Source: Stropharia rugosoannulata (taxonomy: Eukaryota > Basidiomycota > Agaricomycetes > Agaricales > Strophariaceae). From it: a stretch of DNA of 64,000 bases. Under the pieces are notes generated by a model, which was not told the DNA's origin, made no database searches, and worked only from the letters and a program-made list of their open reading frames with translations. Below are positions 1 through 11,576 of the stretch, piece after piece (position 1 is the first letter of the stretch; each line of letters starts with the position of its first letter). Location of the stretch: the NCBI GenBank assembly GCA_028532985.1, contig JANCIK010000007.1:2232001-2296000 (forward strand), in the 5' to 3' direction. The position numbers and the translations under genes were made by a program.

Positions 1-355
1 CGCATGTCCTAGCTTTTCCTCAGGACCTGTCCCATCATGCTGGCATTCGAGAACTTGCCCTTATTCTTTCTATTCTGAGTCTGAACGATAGCAACGCCTC
101 CTTTGGTTGGGACTCCCAGGACCCCCCTAGGCGGGCAGTGTGGTACTCAGAGCCTACCCACGAACCGGTGCGCCCTTTTCTTTCTTCATTTTTCTTCTTC
201 ACTCCACTTACATTCGATGCGCGCTTTTCATTCCCTAGCTTCTCTCGTACCAGGGGGCTTTCGCCACCGCCTTCCTTCCGCTCTGGGTTCCTGGAGACAA
301 GCCTGAGCCTCGTCTTCAATGCGTGCCCTTAGCGTCGACGGGACCCGACGTAGCG

Positions 356-1928
356 ATGGGAGAGTCCTCTGGAAGCGGGACAGTTATGGAGGCCGCCCCT
401 GCACCTCCCATTGAAGAGAGGCGCGCCTCGCCTTCGTCAACTCCGCCCCCTCCTTCTCCAGACCCCGCGCCCACCGAGCCCACTCCCGCCGTGCCTGCAA
501 AGCGCAAGCGCGCCTCGCCTTCACCGACTCCACCTCCGCCGTCCCCGGACCCTGTCCCCCTCCCAAGTCCAATCCCCGCGCCCCCTCCTAGTCGAGCACA
601 GGCACTTGTCGCTCCCACTGGCTCTAAGCCTTCTAAACGCAAGCGCGCCACGCCCGTCCCCATTTCTTCCCTACCCGTGCCCCCCATTCCTATGGCTAAG
701 CGTGCGCGCTCCGCAGCCGCTGACCCTGGTAATGTTCTTTTGATTACGGGACTCCTCCTTCTTCTTGACGCTTTTACAGTGATTCAAGAGGCCGTTGCTG
801 GTCCTTCGCGTACGCGCCCATCCGCCCCTCCTCCCAAGAAACGCGCGTCGCGCACTAAAGTGGTGCCTTTGGAGATGGTCCCCAGTGGTCTCCCCGAGCT
901 TCCTCGCCTGGTCGGCGTGGACAGCTCAAAAGTTGCCTACCAGTCAACTTATCCCATCTTTAACCTTCTCCCCGGCGTCTATTCAGCTTCGCTCGCTCTG
1001 GCTGGCAGGCCTTTACCTGACGCCATCCAGATGCGCCAGTTGCCTTCACAAGAGCAGCTGAGTGCTGCCGTGATCGTACGTTTTGTGTTTCCTTTCAAAA
1101 TTTTGTGTTATCTAACTCTTTCAACACTAGCCCGGGTTTTCTTGTTCTCTTTGCGGGCGCCCTCAAGACGAATCTTCTGACACCACTTCTCACAAGTCAT
1201 TTTGTCTCCTGCGCGGTCCTGGCAGGAAATGCGCCAGCTGTCGCTTGAGCAATCAGGGCCCTTGCCTCCATACGATGACTAGTGTCGAACTCGACAGTGC
1301 CCTTGAGGGGACTTCTGGTTGGCATCGGACTTCTCCTCGTGGTATGCACGCATCTTTTATCTTTTCTTTCTATTTCACTGACTTCCTCTTCTTTTCAGAG
1401 CTTCAAGCTTCCTTCGCCCGTCTCGAGGCCTATGGTCAGCAGGCGCGCGCCGTGGAAGAGTCCCGCCGAGGCCTTCAGCGCCTTTACTTCGCAGAGCTGA
1501 TCCAGCTCGTCCAGCTCGCGCAGGCTATGGCTGCGACCCTCCCCACAAACGTCGTGATTGGTGCGCGCTTCTCCGATTGTGAGACTTTCGATGCGTTGCG
1601 TCATATGGATCTCTCAGCTCTCTGCGCGTCCTACGATGCTCTATGCCAGCCTCTGGACCCCGACCATCCGGTCGACTTCATTCCCTCCTCCTCCTTTTAC
1701 GATCCCGCGCACCCTCGTCAAGACCCTTCGTCCTTCATCCCCGCCCCCCAACCTTCTAAAGCTTCCAAGGTCCGCGCATCGGTTCCCAAAAGCAAGGGCA
1801 AGGGCAAAGGCAAAGGCAAGGCGCCTATTCGGTCCTACAAGTCTTCTCCCATCGTTGTTGACGACTCGAGCCCCGAGGCCTCCGCTGACGAAGAAGTTGT
1901 CAACGAGGGCGACAATATGGAGACCTGA
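356..1928 (+). CDS. Proline-rich hypothetical protein with a cysteine cluster (4 exons)
   Basis: Not a named family that I recognise. Exons 356-728, 780-1075, 1131-1341 and 1399-1928 join through introns of 51, 55 and 57 nt with GT/AG ends and keep one frame, giving about 469 residues; the ATG at 356 is the first one in this frame. Residues 1-220 are Pro/Ser-rich with repeated KRKRA blocks that look like nuclear localisation signals. Residues 228-268 hold a cysteine cluster, C-x2-C-x16-C-x8-C-x2-C-x7-C, which suggests zinc binding. A predicted helical stretch follows (E/A/L/Q-rich, about residues 295-345), then a KGKGKGKGKA basic tract and an acidic tail. The arrangement (basic, cysteine cluster, acidic tail) suggests a DNA- or RNA-binding protein, possibly a transposable-element protein, but that is inference. 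The exon model is well supported by frame continuity; function is unknown. Confidence 0.62.
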
Positions 1929-3370
1929 GTCTTGCTGCGGGACGCGCGTTTTGACCTTTAATTTTCTTTATGTATTTTCTTCTTGTACCCTCCCTTACTA
2001 TTCTATCTAGCATATGTAGAATAGCCTTTGTTTAGTATTATATGCTTTCAATTATTTTCTTGCCTCCCTCTTGTGTGATCCTGAGCCCTTTATTTCTTCT
2101 CAAGATAGTGTCCTAAACAGCCTGTTCTCCTTTGAGCGAGTCCAAGCGCAATGCGCGCATATGACCGGCGCGCACTTGCAAGTATGTGCCCACCAACTTC
2201 CGCTCCTGTCCTGAGCTCCTGATCTCTCTGCTCTATCTCCTTTAGCTTCTGGATTTATCCCTGCTTGGCTAGGCCATCTCTCCCCCCCACTATAAATTCA
2301 ACTGTCCCCAGTTGACAGATTCTCTGCCTTCTGCTATGGCCCTCCGATATCGAGCCAGTACTACTATTTTTGTGCACACAGTAGTGGTAACTAGCACAAA
2401 GTACGTGTGCACGCCTTGTGCTTATTAGAACGTGGTAATGTGCACATTGTCTGCTAAGCACTTTCCGTGGGTTTGGGATGTCCCGGCAGAGGCGGCATCA
2501 TTCAGTTAAAGGACAGATACGGCTCAGTTGCGGCTGGGCTGCGGCATAAATCTGGCAATGAATGATAATGCTGTGCAATATGTTGTGCGTGATTCCCAAA
2601 AGCATCATGTAGCGTTTTTGGTCTTGTAAACATTATTATTGACTCTATACATAAACACGCACCAATGATATAATTATACCGTTCATCAGCTTAGTATTGT
2701 CTGACTCCGTTCAAGTCTGCCAAATCATATTAAACACACTGTTATAGGCCAGTATTTGACGTCTACGCAGACAGTCAAGATTCTTATGCTTACACGTCTT
2801 CGTAGGATCTGACTTCTACAAAGGGCTTGCAATTTTAATTTCACTGGCCTGTATGGAGGCACAGAACACCAGCGCATATTGATGGCTTTACTGTACACTA
2901 TCCAGTGTCTTCCGCACGTATCAGATGTGTAACACTTCGTCCCATGCACAACCCTTTGGCTTGCCGCTCTCGGAAGCGGTCGTGCTTTAGTCAAACACTT
3001 CGTCCGCAAGTCATAAGTGTAGAGTGCACACAGTCACGTTCCTGAAATGTGCAGTTGTCAGTTGTAACTTCTCACGATGTGCTTGGATACTCACTATGGT
3101 ACGTCGTCAAGATGTAATCTGCTACATAACCATTGTCACAATCAAGCAGGGATAGATATTGAATTAGATGCAATAGCGTAATGTTGAACTACACATATAA
3201 TAGTAGGAACGCAAGGAGAAATGACGCAGTTGAATGGGTTCTAACTAAGAAAAGATACGTAAATATGCCACGAGGCACGGGAAGAGCAATAGCATGTTGA
3301 ATGCCGTTTGAAACGCGTACTATGTTAAGATGATCTACCATTAAGACACTGGGTATCTGATTTCTCTAAG
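1929..3370. other. Gene-free stretch between the cysteine-cluster gene and the KDZ region
   Basis: I see no credible coding region. A T-rich 3' flank follows the first gene (1940-2110). Short open frames here lack splice support and family resemblance. The motif GTGCACAT-x3-CTGCTAAGCA at 2440-2460 recurs inverted at 12030-12050, see findings. Confidence 0.5.
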
Positions 3371-5583
3371 CTAGCTGCGCTTGGCCCGAGAACGGAGAGT
3401 GCGGCCAGCAGTAATATCAATGTTAGCTAAAGGTCTCTGCGCCTTTATCGGACCATCATCATTATCAGAGTCATTGACTTCGATGTACTCCCATCCCCTC
3501 CCACGCTTCTTGGTGAGGTTAAGTTCCCGTGTCTGCTTGCGCTTTTCAGCAATTGTTAACTCATGTTCAACCACACCCGGCCCGTCGCCTTCGGCAGGTT
3601 CTACCACTGTGTTTGATGGGCCAGACGGGGGAGCATTGCTTGGGCTAGGCTGCAGGGTATAGTCGGATATTAATGATGCAAGAAGGGCGGTTGTCTTTGT
3701 GAATTGACTGGGCTGAGGCGCAGAAGGGACACGGGTAACGGCGGGTTGCAGCTGAACATCTCGGGAAAGCATAGCCGATCCGGAAGAGCTATTGCCAAAG
3801 GGCAATGTAGTCCGTGGTGCAGAGATATCACTGATGGTGTCTTCTTCCATAGCCACTGGAGATGCATGTGGAGTTGGAGCAGCAAGACTGTCGACATCGG
3901 CGTTGTCGACACTACCAGTAGCATTGCCAGGTGCAGCACCAGCAGAGGAAGACGGGTGATGATTGGCTTCATACGACATGTTGAGAAGGTGAGGATCAAT
4001 TTCACAGTCAGCAATAGTGCTTGCCCTACTTCGCTCAGACTCTGTTGAAGGCTTGTCAGCTGGTGTGGGAAAGTCTCGAGGAATGTACACTGGGGTATCA
4101 CTCTGAATTATATCAATGGTATCAGTGATAACCATGCACATGTTATGAGAAACTTACCGTGATCTGGTGACTAGCAGATGTTGCAGTCGATGACTTGTCA
4201 CTGTCCAAAGTTCCTGACCGACTAATAATGACATGCTCCAAATTCTTATGCGGCTCATTGCGAGTCTGTACATCGGAGTCCTCGGAAGATTCATCACTAG
4301 AGTCACAATGGCTACTGTTCTCATTAACCGAACCTTGGCTGTTCTCTGTTGAGTGCGGCAGAGCCTCGGTGAGTTCCTGGTTCGTCTCTGGTTCATCCAG
4401 ATCAGAGCTCTCAGAGCCGTCTTCAGAATCTGAGCACATATGCAAAGGTCCATCTGGTAATCTTCTTAATTGGCTGATATGTGCAGCTATAATATATATA
4501 TCAGCCCATAAACCATGCAGTAGGCTAGTATGACATACGATAACAGTCCATTAAGTGCTTCGTAAACGGAGCAGCAACACCGGGCTGAAATGCGGGATAC
4601 GAGTCTTTGAATGTGTTTCCAGCAATTGATTTTGGGCCAAAGTAATAGCTTGATAGAGGTAAATACACTTCACAGAGCGTGAAAAGGATAATAACACACT
4701 TTTGCATATATATGTCACCTTTGGACGACGGATTCGGACCACCAGTGAGTAGATGGAAAGTCCATCATGTTTTCTTTGACACAAAATCGCCGAATTCCTG
4801 CATAATAGCAGGAAGACGTCGAATCCAGCTATTGAAGTCAAGGTTAGATCAGGTCAAACATAGAAGGATTAGTCACTCACTAGTTGAACTCCTCAGGTGT
4901 CTTTGACTCTACACGGGAGTTTAATGAGTTATCTGCTCTCGCTCTGACCCTAGCTTCCCGTGTTGTCTTCCAGATACGCAGCTTTTCCGCAATGAGGTTC
5001 ATTGTCTCAGGAGGCTCCTCTGATAGCATAAGCGAGAGAGTCTGACGTCTAATGCGGCGATCTGCAGGTACAAACTGGTGCTCTGGATTCACGCGCTTGA
5101 ACTGATTGATAGCTTTCATGATGGCATCAGAAGTCTTGAGGAGGTACAAGCGCTGGTATATATCTATTTTGTGAGGTGCGCGGGTGCCCTTTTCGGTGAT
5201 ACGTAGACCTGATTCAGTTGTGGGCGTAATAAAACTCTTCAAAATGGCATCCGCGAGGCCATCACTTTTGGTAGGGCGATGTGGACGTGAATGCCACTCA
5301 AACCAGTGTTGAATTTGCTAGATGATCTAAGTAAACAAAACATAAAGAGTGGATAAAGAACATACCATTTTGCGCTGGTTAATAGCCTCAGCCTTTGCTG
5401 CATGCTCTCAGCATCGACAAGCTCGGTGTCCAAAGGCGACTCAGGAAATTGCGTGAACCACTCATCAAAAATGCTAAGTAGGAAGCGTCGACCAGTCTCT
5501 TCGCCACGTAAAGCAGACAAGTAGTCAGGAAGTTTTTGCTCGAGCCAGGCTTTCTGCGTAGTGTCTGTCCACGAGCGTCCCAT
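3371..5583 (-). pseudogene. Broken KDZ-neighbour accessory gene (WTxxxQxAWL...LTGGPNP type)
   Basis: A multi-exon gene read leftward. Exon 1 (from 5583) starts MGRSWTDTTQKAWLEQ and continues to 5366. Later exons lie at about 5317-4881, near 4840-4725, around 4660-4545, about 4450-4157 and 4090-3371. A short conserved block ends in LTGGPNPSSK. The C-terminal half is Ser/Pro/acidic-rich and ends in basic residues. From memory, proteins of this pattern (tryptophan-rich start, middle basic helix, WxxxxxxGGPNP block) are common in Agaricomycete genomes beside KDZ-type transposases; their role is unknown. Breaks: near 5400 the frame must shift by one base to reach the next exon, and a TGA at 4765-4767 interrupts the conserved block just before WTFHLL. 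I therefore call it a decaying copy. Splice sites past 4700 are approximate. Confidence 0.55.
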
Positions 5584-5842
5584 GATGTGAAATGTGTTGC
5601 TGAAATTTACCACAAGTGCGTACTTAAACATTATGCACAGTGCTAGCGTTGTGCACACTATCCCCAATAGTTATGCATGCACATGTATCTGCATGGCAAC
5701 TCATTCATAAAATCTCGGAAGTTTCACGGTATCAATATGGATGTGGCAAATGCAAGACAAATGCGGAACCAGAGGAAGAAATCGGAGTATATATTCCTGT
5801 GTCCCCCCACGAATCAGGGCTCCAAATATACATCCCCAAAAC

Positions 5843-6397
5843 ATGTCGTCCATTCCTGGTCCTCCCTATGATATGGAAGGCGCAGTGACTGCTATGTGCG
5901 AGATTGTCCATACAATGGAGGGAACCCACAAAGGTATGTCATATACTTGTGTTTGACCGGTGCTGTTTAACTAAAACAACACTACATTAAGCTGTGTGTC
6001 AAATGGCATTCGGTATGTGTCGAACTGCCGAGTAACATCGAGTACTGACTGTCAGGCAGCGCTCGGCTTAGGGGACCTTGATGCTTTGCTCGATGGCCAC
6101 TCTGGGACTCGTGATTTCGTTTCACCAAGTGAGCGCTGGTACGTCCAGTTTGCAGGGCCTCAACCCGGATACTATCAGGGCCTGTATGTATATTTCTTTG
6201 CACTTGAGATTTTGTCAATAATCTCTTTACACAGGAAGAATGTACCGAACCGTTTAGGGTCGAAAGTCAGCATCATATGCTACAAGTCAAAGAAATCCGC
6301 AGTTCAGGCATTCACCAATGCATTGAAATCTGGGAAGGTTCTTCTTATCACTAACGGAACAGAAAGGGTTATGAATGAGAACGAGTTCATGAACTAG
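5843..6397 (+). CDS. Small protein with a viroplasmin/RNase H1 N-terminal-like fold (tentative)
   Basis: The last two exons are clear: about 6056-6182 and 6232-6397, joined by a GT-AG intron inside the domain. They encode a segment beginning SERWYVQFAGPQPGYYQG and continuing into a basic, aromatic block with K-S-x-x-A-x-x-A-F spacing, then KVLLI. That pattern (WYVV.xGrxPGvY ... F/Y-K-s...A..AF) resembles the small RNA:DNA-hybrid-binding domain at the N terminus of RNase H1 and in viroplasmin. No RNase H catalytic domain follows; the protein stops at 6395-6397. The first exon (5843-5933, ending in a GT donor) reads as coding, but I could not join it to the domain exon in frame, so either a small exon is missed or there is a frame break. 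It lies between two leftward genes in the KDZ region and could be cargo. Confidence 0.42.
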
Positions 6398-6433
6398 CTG
6401 TACTCTATATATCTATTTGCTGCTATTACTACT

Positions 6434-7109
6434 CTACCTTGCCTTGGAATGCCCGCGATGCAGAGTATAAACTAGATCCTCGTTGACAATGTTATTCTCA
6501 GTAATAAAGCCTATAACTCCAAGCGCACGTGAAAGTATCTCTCTTAAGGTTGAGAGTCTGTGATAATCGTCGCCACTTGCATCACTGATTGCACTTGACA
6601 AGAAAATCTCTAGGTCTTCTCCATTCTCTTCGAGCATTCTCCAGGTATTGGTATTAATTCCCGCCTTGAACATCCCAACTCTGCCTTTTGAGTGTGTGTC
6701 GCTTTTGTGCCACTGACTTAGCCATTGATTAACTTGTGATTCCAGCTCGCAGACGTCACTGGATGGTGTAGACGTTCCAGTACAAGGGCAGGCAAGTATT
6801 TGCTTCACCGGTGATGTGCTTTCAGTATTTGTCAATGTATCATGATGGTCCTTAGTGCTTTCAAGTCTGTCTTAGAGCAGTTAATCGATGTGTATGCATG
6901 TAAGCCTGTAATCATACTTGCCCTTTCTGCTGGCGCTTCAGCTTATTTCATATTGCATTCTTCTCACTTACAATTTTTCGGTGTCTGAATACCTAGTTTA
7001 GATATATATTATGGATGTAAGAAAAGTAACTATAAACTTACTTCTGATAGTATCGTTGATCTTTAGTGAGACCATCGCTGCCAATTTTCGATGAAGACTT
7101 GGCAGACAT
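6434..7109 (-). CDS. Small multi-exon hypothetical protein in the KDZ region
   Basis: Not recognised. It starts at the ATG at 7109 (MSAKSSSKIGSDGLTKDQRYYQK) and exon 1 ends at 7042 with a GTAAGT donor. One or two short exons lie between 6990 and 6910. The last exon runs 6866-6434 and encodes about 140 residues with a cysteine pair in a CPCTG context and a helical, acidic second half ending before the TAG at 6434-6436. The gene is divergent from the transposase at 7798, and the about 690 bp between them hold a set of near-direct repeats. This arrangement suggests the two genes share a control region. The middle exons are not certain. Confidence 0.42.
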
Positions 7110-7263
7110 AACAGAAGATAAGTATCACGGTGCAAGTTCAACAAATAGCCTGTCTTTTATACAAAATCCGACTGTCTGATATGCAGAAGTTCATGTATCC
7201 GTCTACAACTTGGTACATTAACAATTATATGTCTGGAACACATCTGAAATGTGCTACGCCCAT

Positions 7264-7457
7264 ACATGTGCGACCTGTCTGCGACACATGCCCCCTACTC
7301 ATATGCTCATAGGCACACATCTGACATACATGCCCAATGCATATGCTCTATGCACCAACTTCTATATGTGTGCGATCTGTTTGCGACACATGCGCGTACG
7401 GCCCACGCGCATAGCCTTGTACATGCTCCATATGTGTGCGACTTATTTGCGACACAC
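7264..7457. repeat. Three spaced near-copies of a TGTGCGA...TGCGACACA motif
   Basis: About 27-nt near-identical units start at about 7265, 7364 and 7431. Each reads (A/T)ATGTG(T)GCGA followed by TGCGACACA after a few bases. They lie in the divergent intergenic space between the gene at 7109 (leftward) and the KDZ transposase at 7798 (rightward). They could be activator or transposase binding sites. A weaker partial copy appears near 7530. Confidence 0.45.
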
Positions 7458-7797
7458 AGTATGCACGTGCAGCCCCTACATTTGCAATCCATATGGAACG
7501 GGTATCTGACCTGAAACACGCACAATCTATATGTGCGCAGCCCCTTTGCAACGGTCAGTGTATGTGATGATATGCAACTCATACATGTGCATCCAGTATA
7601 TGCAGATCAAGCATGCAGCTCATCTGAAACTTGGGACATGTGCAAACAATATCCGTACACATCCTGATATTTTTTATGAAACACTAACTGGAATGTTGTC
7701 TAGGTAATCATGCTCAAAGAACAATTTATAAGTCTAACAAGCACATACTTGTTCTATAAAGCAGTTCTTCCAACCAACGCCAACCAACTTCTTAGCC

Positions 7798-10700
7798 ATG
7801 CATACAAATCGCAAACGCCAGAGGAGGCGCCATTCTTTTAATGGAATGATGATCCCGGTGATGAGTTCTGTTGACTCCTCCTCCTCTGGGACATTTGAAA
7901 CACCTTTTCTGTCAACAGACTTTAATATTAATGCTGATGGAAATATGCAGTACCACTCAGGGAGGGTTACCGTTCAACATTCGGAAGAAGCGGCCCAAGA
8001 TATGTATCTCCATGGGTATGACACAAGCGAGCCTGTCGACGTTAATATTGCTCCAATTCTTGACAATGATAACGAAGACGCAATTGATCCAAGCTACCTT
8101 GAATTCCTTGACAAGAAATATGTCAGGGCCCCACGCAAGATATATAATGGGGTAAGTACAGAGAATCTCAGTATGAATAAGTAACTAATAGAAAAAGGAC
8201 TATGCCATGCATCAGTGGCGACAGCAACGTGAACACTTCCTAGCCGAGTTCCTTCGTATGGAAGCACTAGGTTCGAATAGCAGATTCTGTCAGATATGCA
8301 AAGCCGAGACAGAATCTGTATACCGGTGTATTGATTGCATTGGAAACATTCCACACTGCGCATCATGTCTTTTGAAGGGACATGCTCATAATGGATTGCA
8401 CAATATTGAAGTAAGCCGCTGTACTTTTGTATGAGTACTTAAGGTGTTAATGTCGCCATTTTTAGGTTTGGAAAGACAATGGGTATTGGGCAAAATCATC
8501 ATTGCACTCCCTTGGGTTTCGCTTCCAGTTAGGCCATCAGCACGGAGAAACATGCTTTATTCCTATCCCATCTTCTCATCAATCATTCACTGTCATTGAC
8601 GTAAATGGTGTACACAAGGTTGCACTTGACTACTGTGGATGTGGTACAGTACCTCTGCCGCATTTTGTTCAACTCCTTCGGTTTGGATGGTATCCATCAA
8701 CAGTCGGCTTTCCCGGTCTGGTGCTACACTCCGTGTACTCAAGATGTTTCAATTACTTTCTTTTGAGTCAAAGTCGTCAGCATTTGAGTTTTACCAAACA
8801 TTGTCTCGCCTTTCTGACAATACAGGAACACAACCACCACCTGTAAGCTATACTTTAATTTTACAGTTATAGTACAATATCATGGTTAAAATTATCAGGA
8901 TCGATACAGGTCATTTATGCGTATGGTGCGCCAATACCGACATCTCAAAATGTTAAAGCGCTCCAAACGGGGAAATTCTCCGTCTGGTGCACATGGAACT
9001 TTATCTGGCCAATGTGGTGTGCTTTGTCCAGCGTGCCCACGTCCAGGTGTGAATCTTCCAGATGATTGGCACAGTGCTCCCCAAAATAAACGGTCACCCC
9101 AATTTTTGTATGGTTACATATGGAAACTAATACCCAAATAGATATCTATACACATTGTTTCTTTGCATTGATGCCAACTTCCGTCTGAAGCGGAAGCTTA
9201 TCAGTAGTAGGAGCTCAGATCCTGCATTAGGCAATGGCTTGGCTTATTTTGTTGAGTCAACGGACTATGAACACTTTCTTGATCAATTTGGCAAGCTCAT
9301 TATACAAGAGGTGTGTTTACACAGTTTCTTCTAAATAAATATAACTAAGTATCTCGCATGTATAGGCGAGCACATGCTCAAACCACAATGCTGTTAATCG
9401 TGAAAAGGGAAAGATGGCTTATCAGCATCGGGTGTTGGTGCTATTGATTGTGCTAGACATGACATGAAACGGCCGATGTCAGTTGGTGATCTGCAAAAAG
9501 GCGAAAGGTAAGCACGGCTCTCCGTAAACTAAAAATAAACAAGCTGACATTATCGCTAGATATATCAATATGGATTACCTGTTCTGCTCAAGTGTCTCAA
9601 GTGAGACTGTTGTCGAACTCGTGATCTCGTATGATATTGCATGTCAGTGGGGAATCAACTTATGGAAACGCCTAAGTATGTATCCCTCAAGGATGCATGT
9701 CAATCATGATGGCCTGGCATCGTACCGGTTTCTTGTACCAAAATTTCATTTGCCTGCACATATCCAAAAATGTCAGACCAGGTTTTCATTTAACTTCAAC
9801 TCGAAGGTTGGGCGTACTGATGGTGAGGCTATTGAACGAGGATGGGCATTTATAAATCCTATTGCATCAAGCACGCGTGAAATGGGACCTGGTGCCAGAC
9901 AGGACACTTTAGATGATCATTTTGGCGACTACAACTGGCGTAAAATCTGTTCTATTGGTACGCACTTTCTATTTGGTAAATAAAACCATGTCTAACGTAA
10001 TATGACCATTGAACACCAGCTATATTACTCTTAAAGCGTCTCACAGTTGCTGTTCCAGAGGCAGCAGATCACAAAGGTCGTCATGACGCTCTTACAAATA
10101 GTATGAGCCCAAGTGATGTTGACAAATGGACAAAGGAACTGGAAGCTTGGGAAAAAGATACCACCCTCGCAAATCCTTTTGAAACTCGCACAAAGAGTAA
10201 GTTTAATTAACCATCCATGTCGTGCATCTAATGAGGAACACTAGAATTATCGCAGCAGGCAGTGCGAGGCAAACTAGCTGATGAAGAACGCCTTCAGGGA
10301 CCTACTGCCTTTCTGATGCACGAAGAAGTCTCGGCTAGTCATCTCATCTCAATGGGTATAGATTTGGAGGAAAATCAGTACGTGCTGCATCCTATGATTT
10401 TACTGGTACTCATTTAACAATGTGATAGGCGACAGCTGGCTTCATCCCTCTTAACAATTGGGCCCCATTCAACAGAGCGCCAAAAGACTCAGTTAAAGAT
10501 TCGTTCAAGTATTCTATGTCGCAGAATTACCACATGGATCAATATCCAGCAGCTTTATATGCCGTTTCTTACGCTAATTAGAAACCAAGAAAGCAATTTA
10601 GGAAATGTTATAGCTGAGATACCACCTTACTGTATCTCATTGATGCTTCCATCATCCATTTCCTCAAATCTCCCTTGCGACTCTCGGTTAGTTATCATCG

Positions 10701-11576
10701 AATGGAGGCTCCGCTGTGCACAAGCATGGGACACACTGGATGATCTTCGTGAAGGGCTACGTTTACGGTCTCACATACTAATCGATAAACAGCTTTCAAA
10801 ACGGGGACAAATTGCTCATACCAGAGCAAATGAGCGCATAACTCAAGCACATCTCAAAGTCTCATCTATAGCTAACCGATATAGAGCGGCGCGCAGTGCT
10901 ATCCTGAAGTTAGCATTGCACCCATCGACAACAGGTACCATTGATGTGGATGCATCATTTCCTGATCTGAAAGAGACAGATATCCGTGGACTACCAGCAG
11001 GAGAGGATGACTCTGTTAGAGCAAGGAAAAAAAAGTGTCGTGTTCCTGGCCGGCAAGGTGAAACACTTGCATCGGAGGGTCATAATAGACTGTCATGGAT
11101 TTGGACCCATGTCAGCATTGGTGATCAGATACAGAATGACTCCGCCCTTCATGACAGTAAGTGACTCATTGAATTTCCAGAGTTTTTATTCACATAATGT
11201 CAACGGTCGACTAGCTCTACGTATTGAATGGTGTAAGAGCAAGGCACGACAGGACCGATGGGCGGAGGAAGTGCAATTACTACAAGAAGAAATGCGTCGC
11301 TTGAAAGCCACATTTGAATACCACTCGCAGCAGTGGCATGAATGCAGCGAAGATCTTGCCACGTGGTCACTCCCAGATGTTCCCTATGATCCAGTATTTG
11401 ACGAGGGCCGCCGAGCTTATGCCATGGAGCAGAAATGTCAGTATGATGCAATGCTTGCATACTGCGAAAGCCTCTGGGTAAACGTCGACGAATTTGTAAG
11501 ACAAGGAGGGACAACCGACAGCATCCCAGATATTTTGGAAAGTGCATGGCACACCACTAGCGACAGTGAGGATTAG
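7798..11576 (+). pseudogene. KDZ transposase with CxC2-like cysteine cluster (Dileera-type), frameshifted
   Basis: Cut-and-paste DNA transposase of the Kyakuja-Dileera-Zisupton group. Exons include 7798-8151, 8192-8410, 8466-8842, 8899-about 9110, then several to 11576, with introns of about 40-60 nt. The zinc cluster CQICKAETESVYRCIDC plus HCASC (exon 2) matches the CxC2 cysteine cluster fused to KDZ transposases. The catalytic core follows: FLCIDANF (first acidic residue, about 9150), ISYDIACQW (second, about 9625) and DGEAIERGW (glutamate, about 9820), with GDLQKGERY and FHLPAH blocks between. The C-terminal quarter is coiled-coil-like and ends at the TAG 11574-11576. Two one-base frame breaks are visible: near 8711-8715 (exon 3 is 377 nt; 378 would restore frame) and near 9410 (before the GLSASGVGAIDCARH block). 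The copy is therefore probably dead. Family assignment is confident. Confidence 0.85.

Noticed and set aside
35..743. Long open frames on the opposite strand and other frames over the proline-rich exon
   Set aside because: They are shadows of a CCN-rich coding exon; the spliced frame from 356 explains the region.
2255..3009. Short leftward frames between the first gene and the KDZ region
   Set aside because: No splice consistency, no motif, AT-rich intergenic composition.
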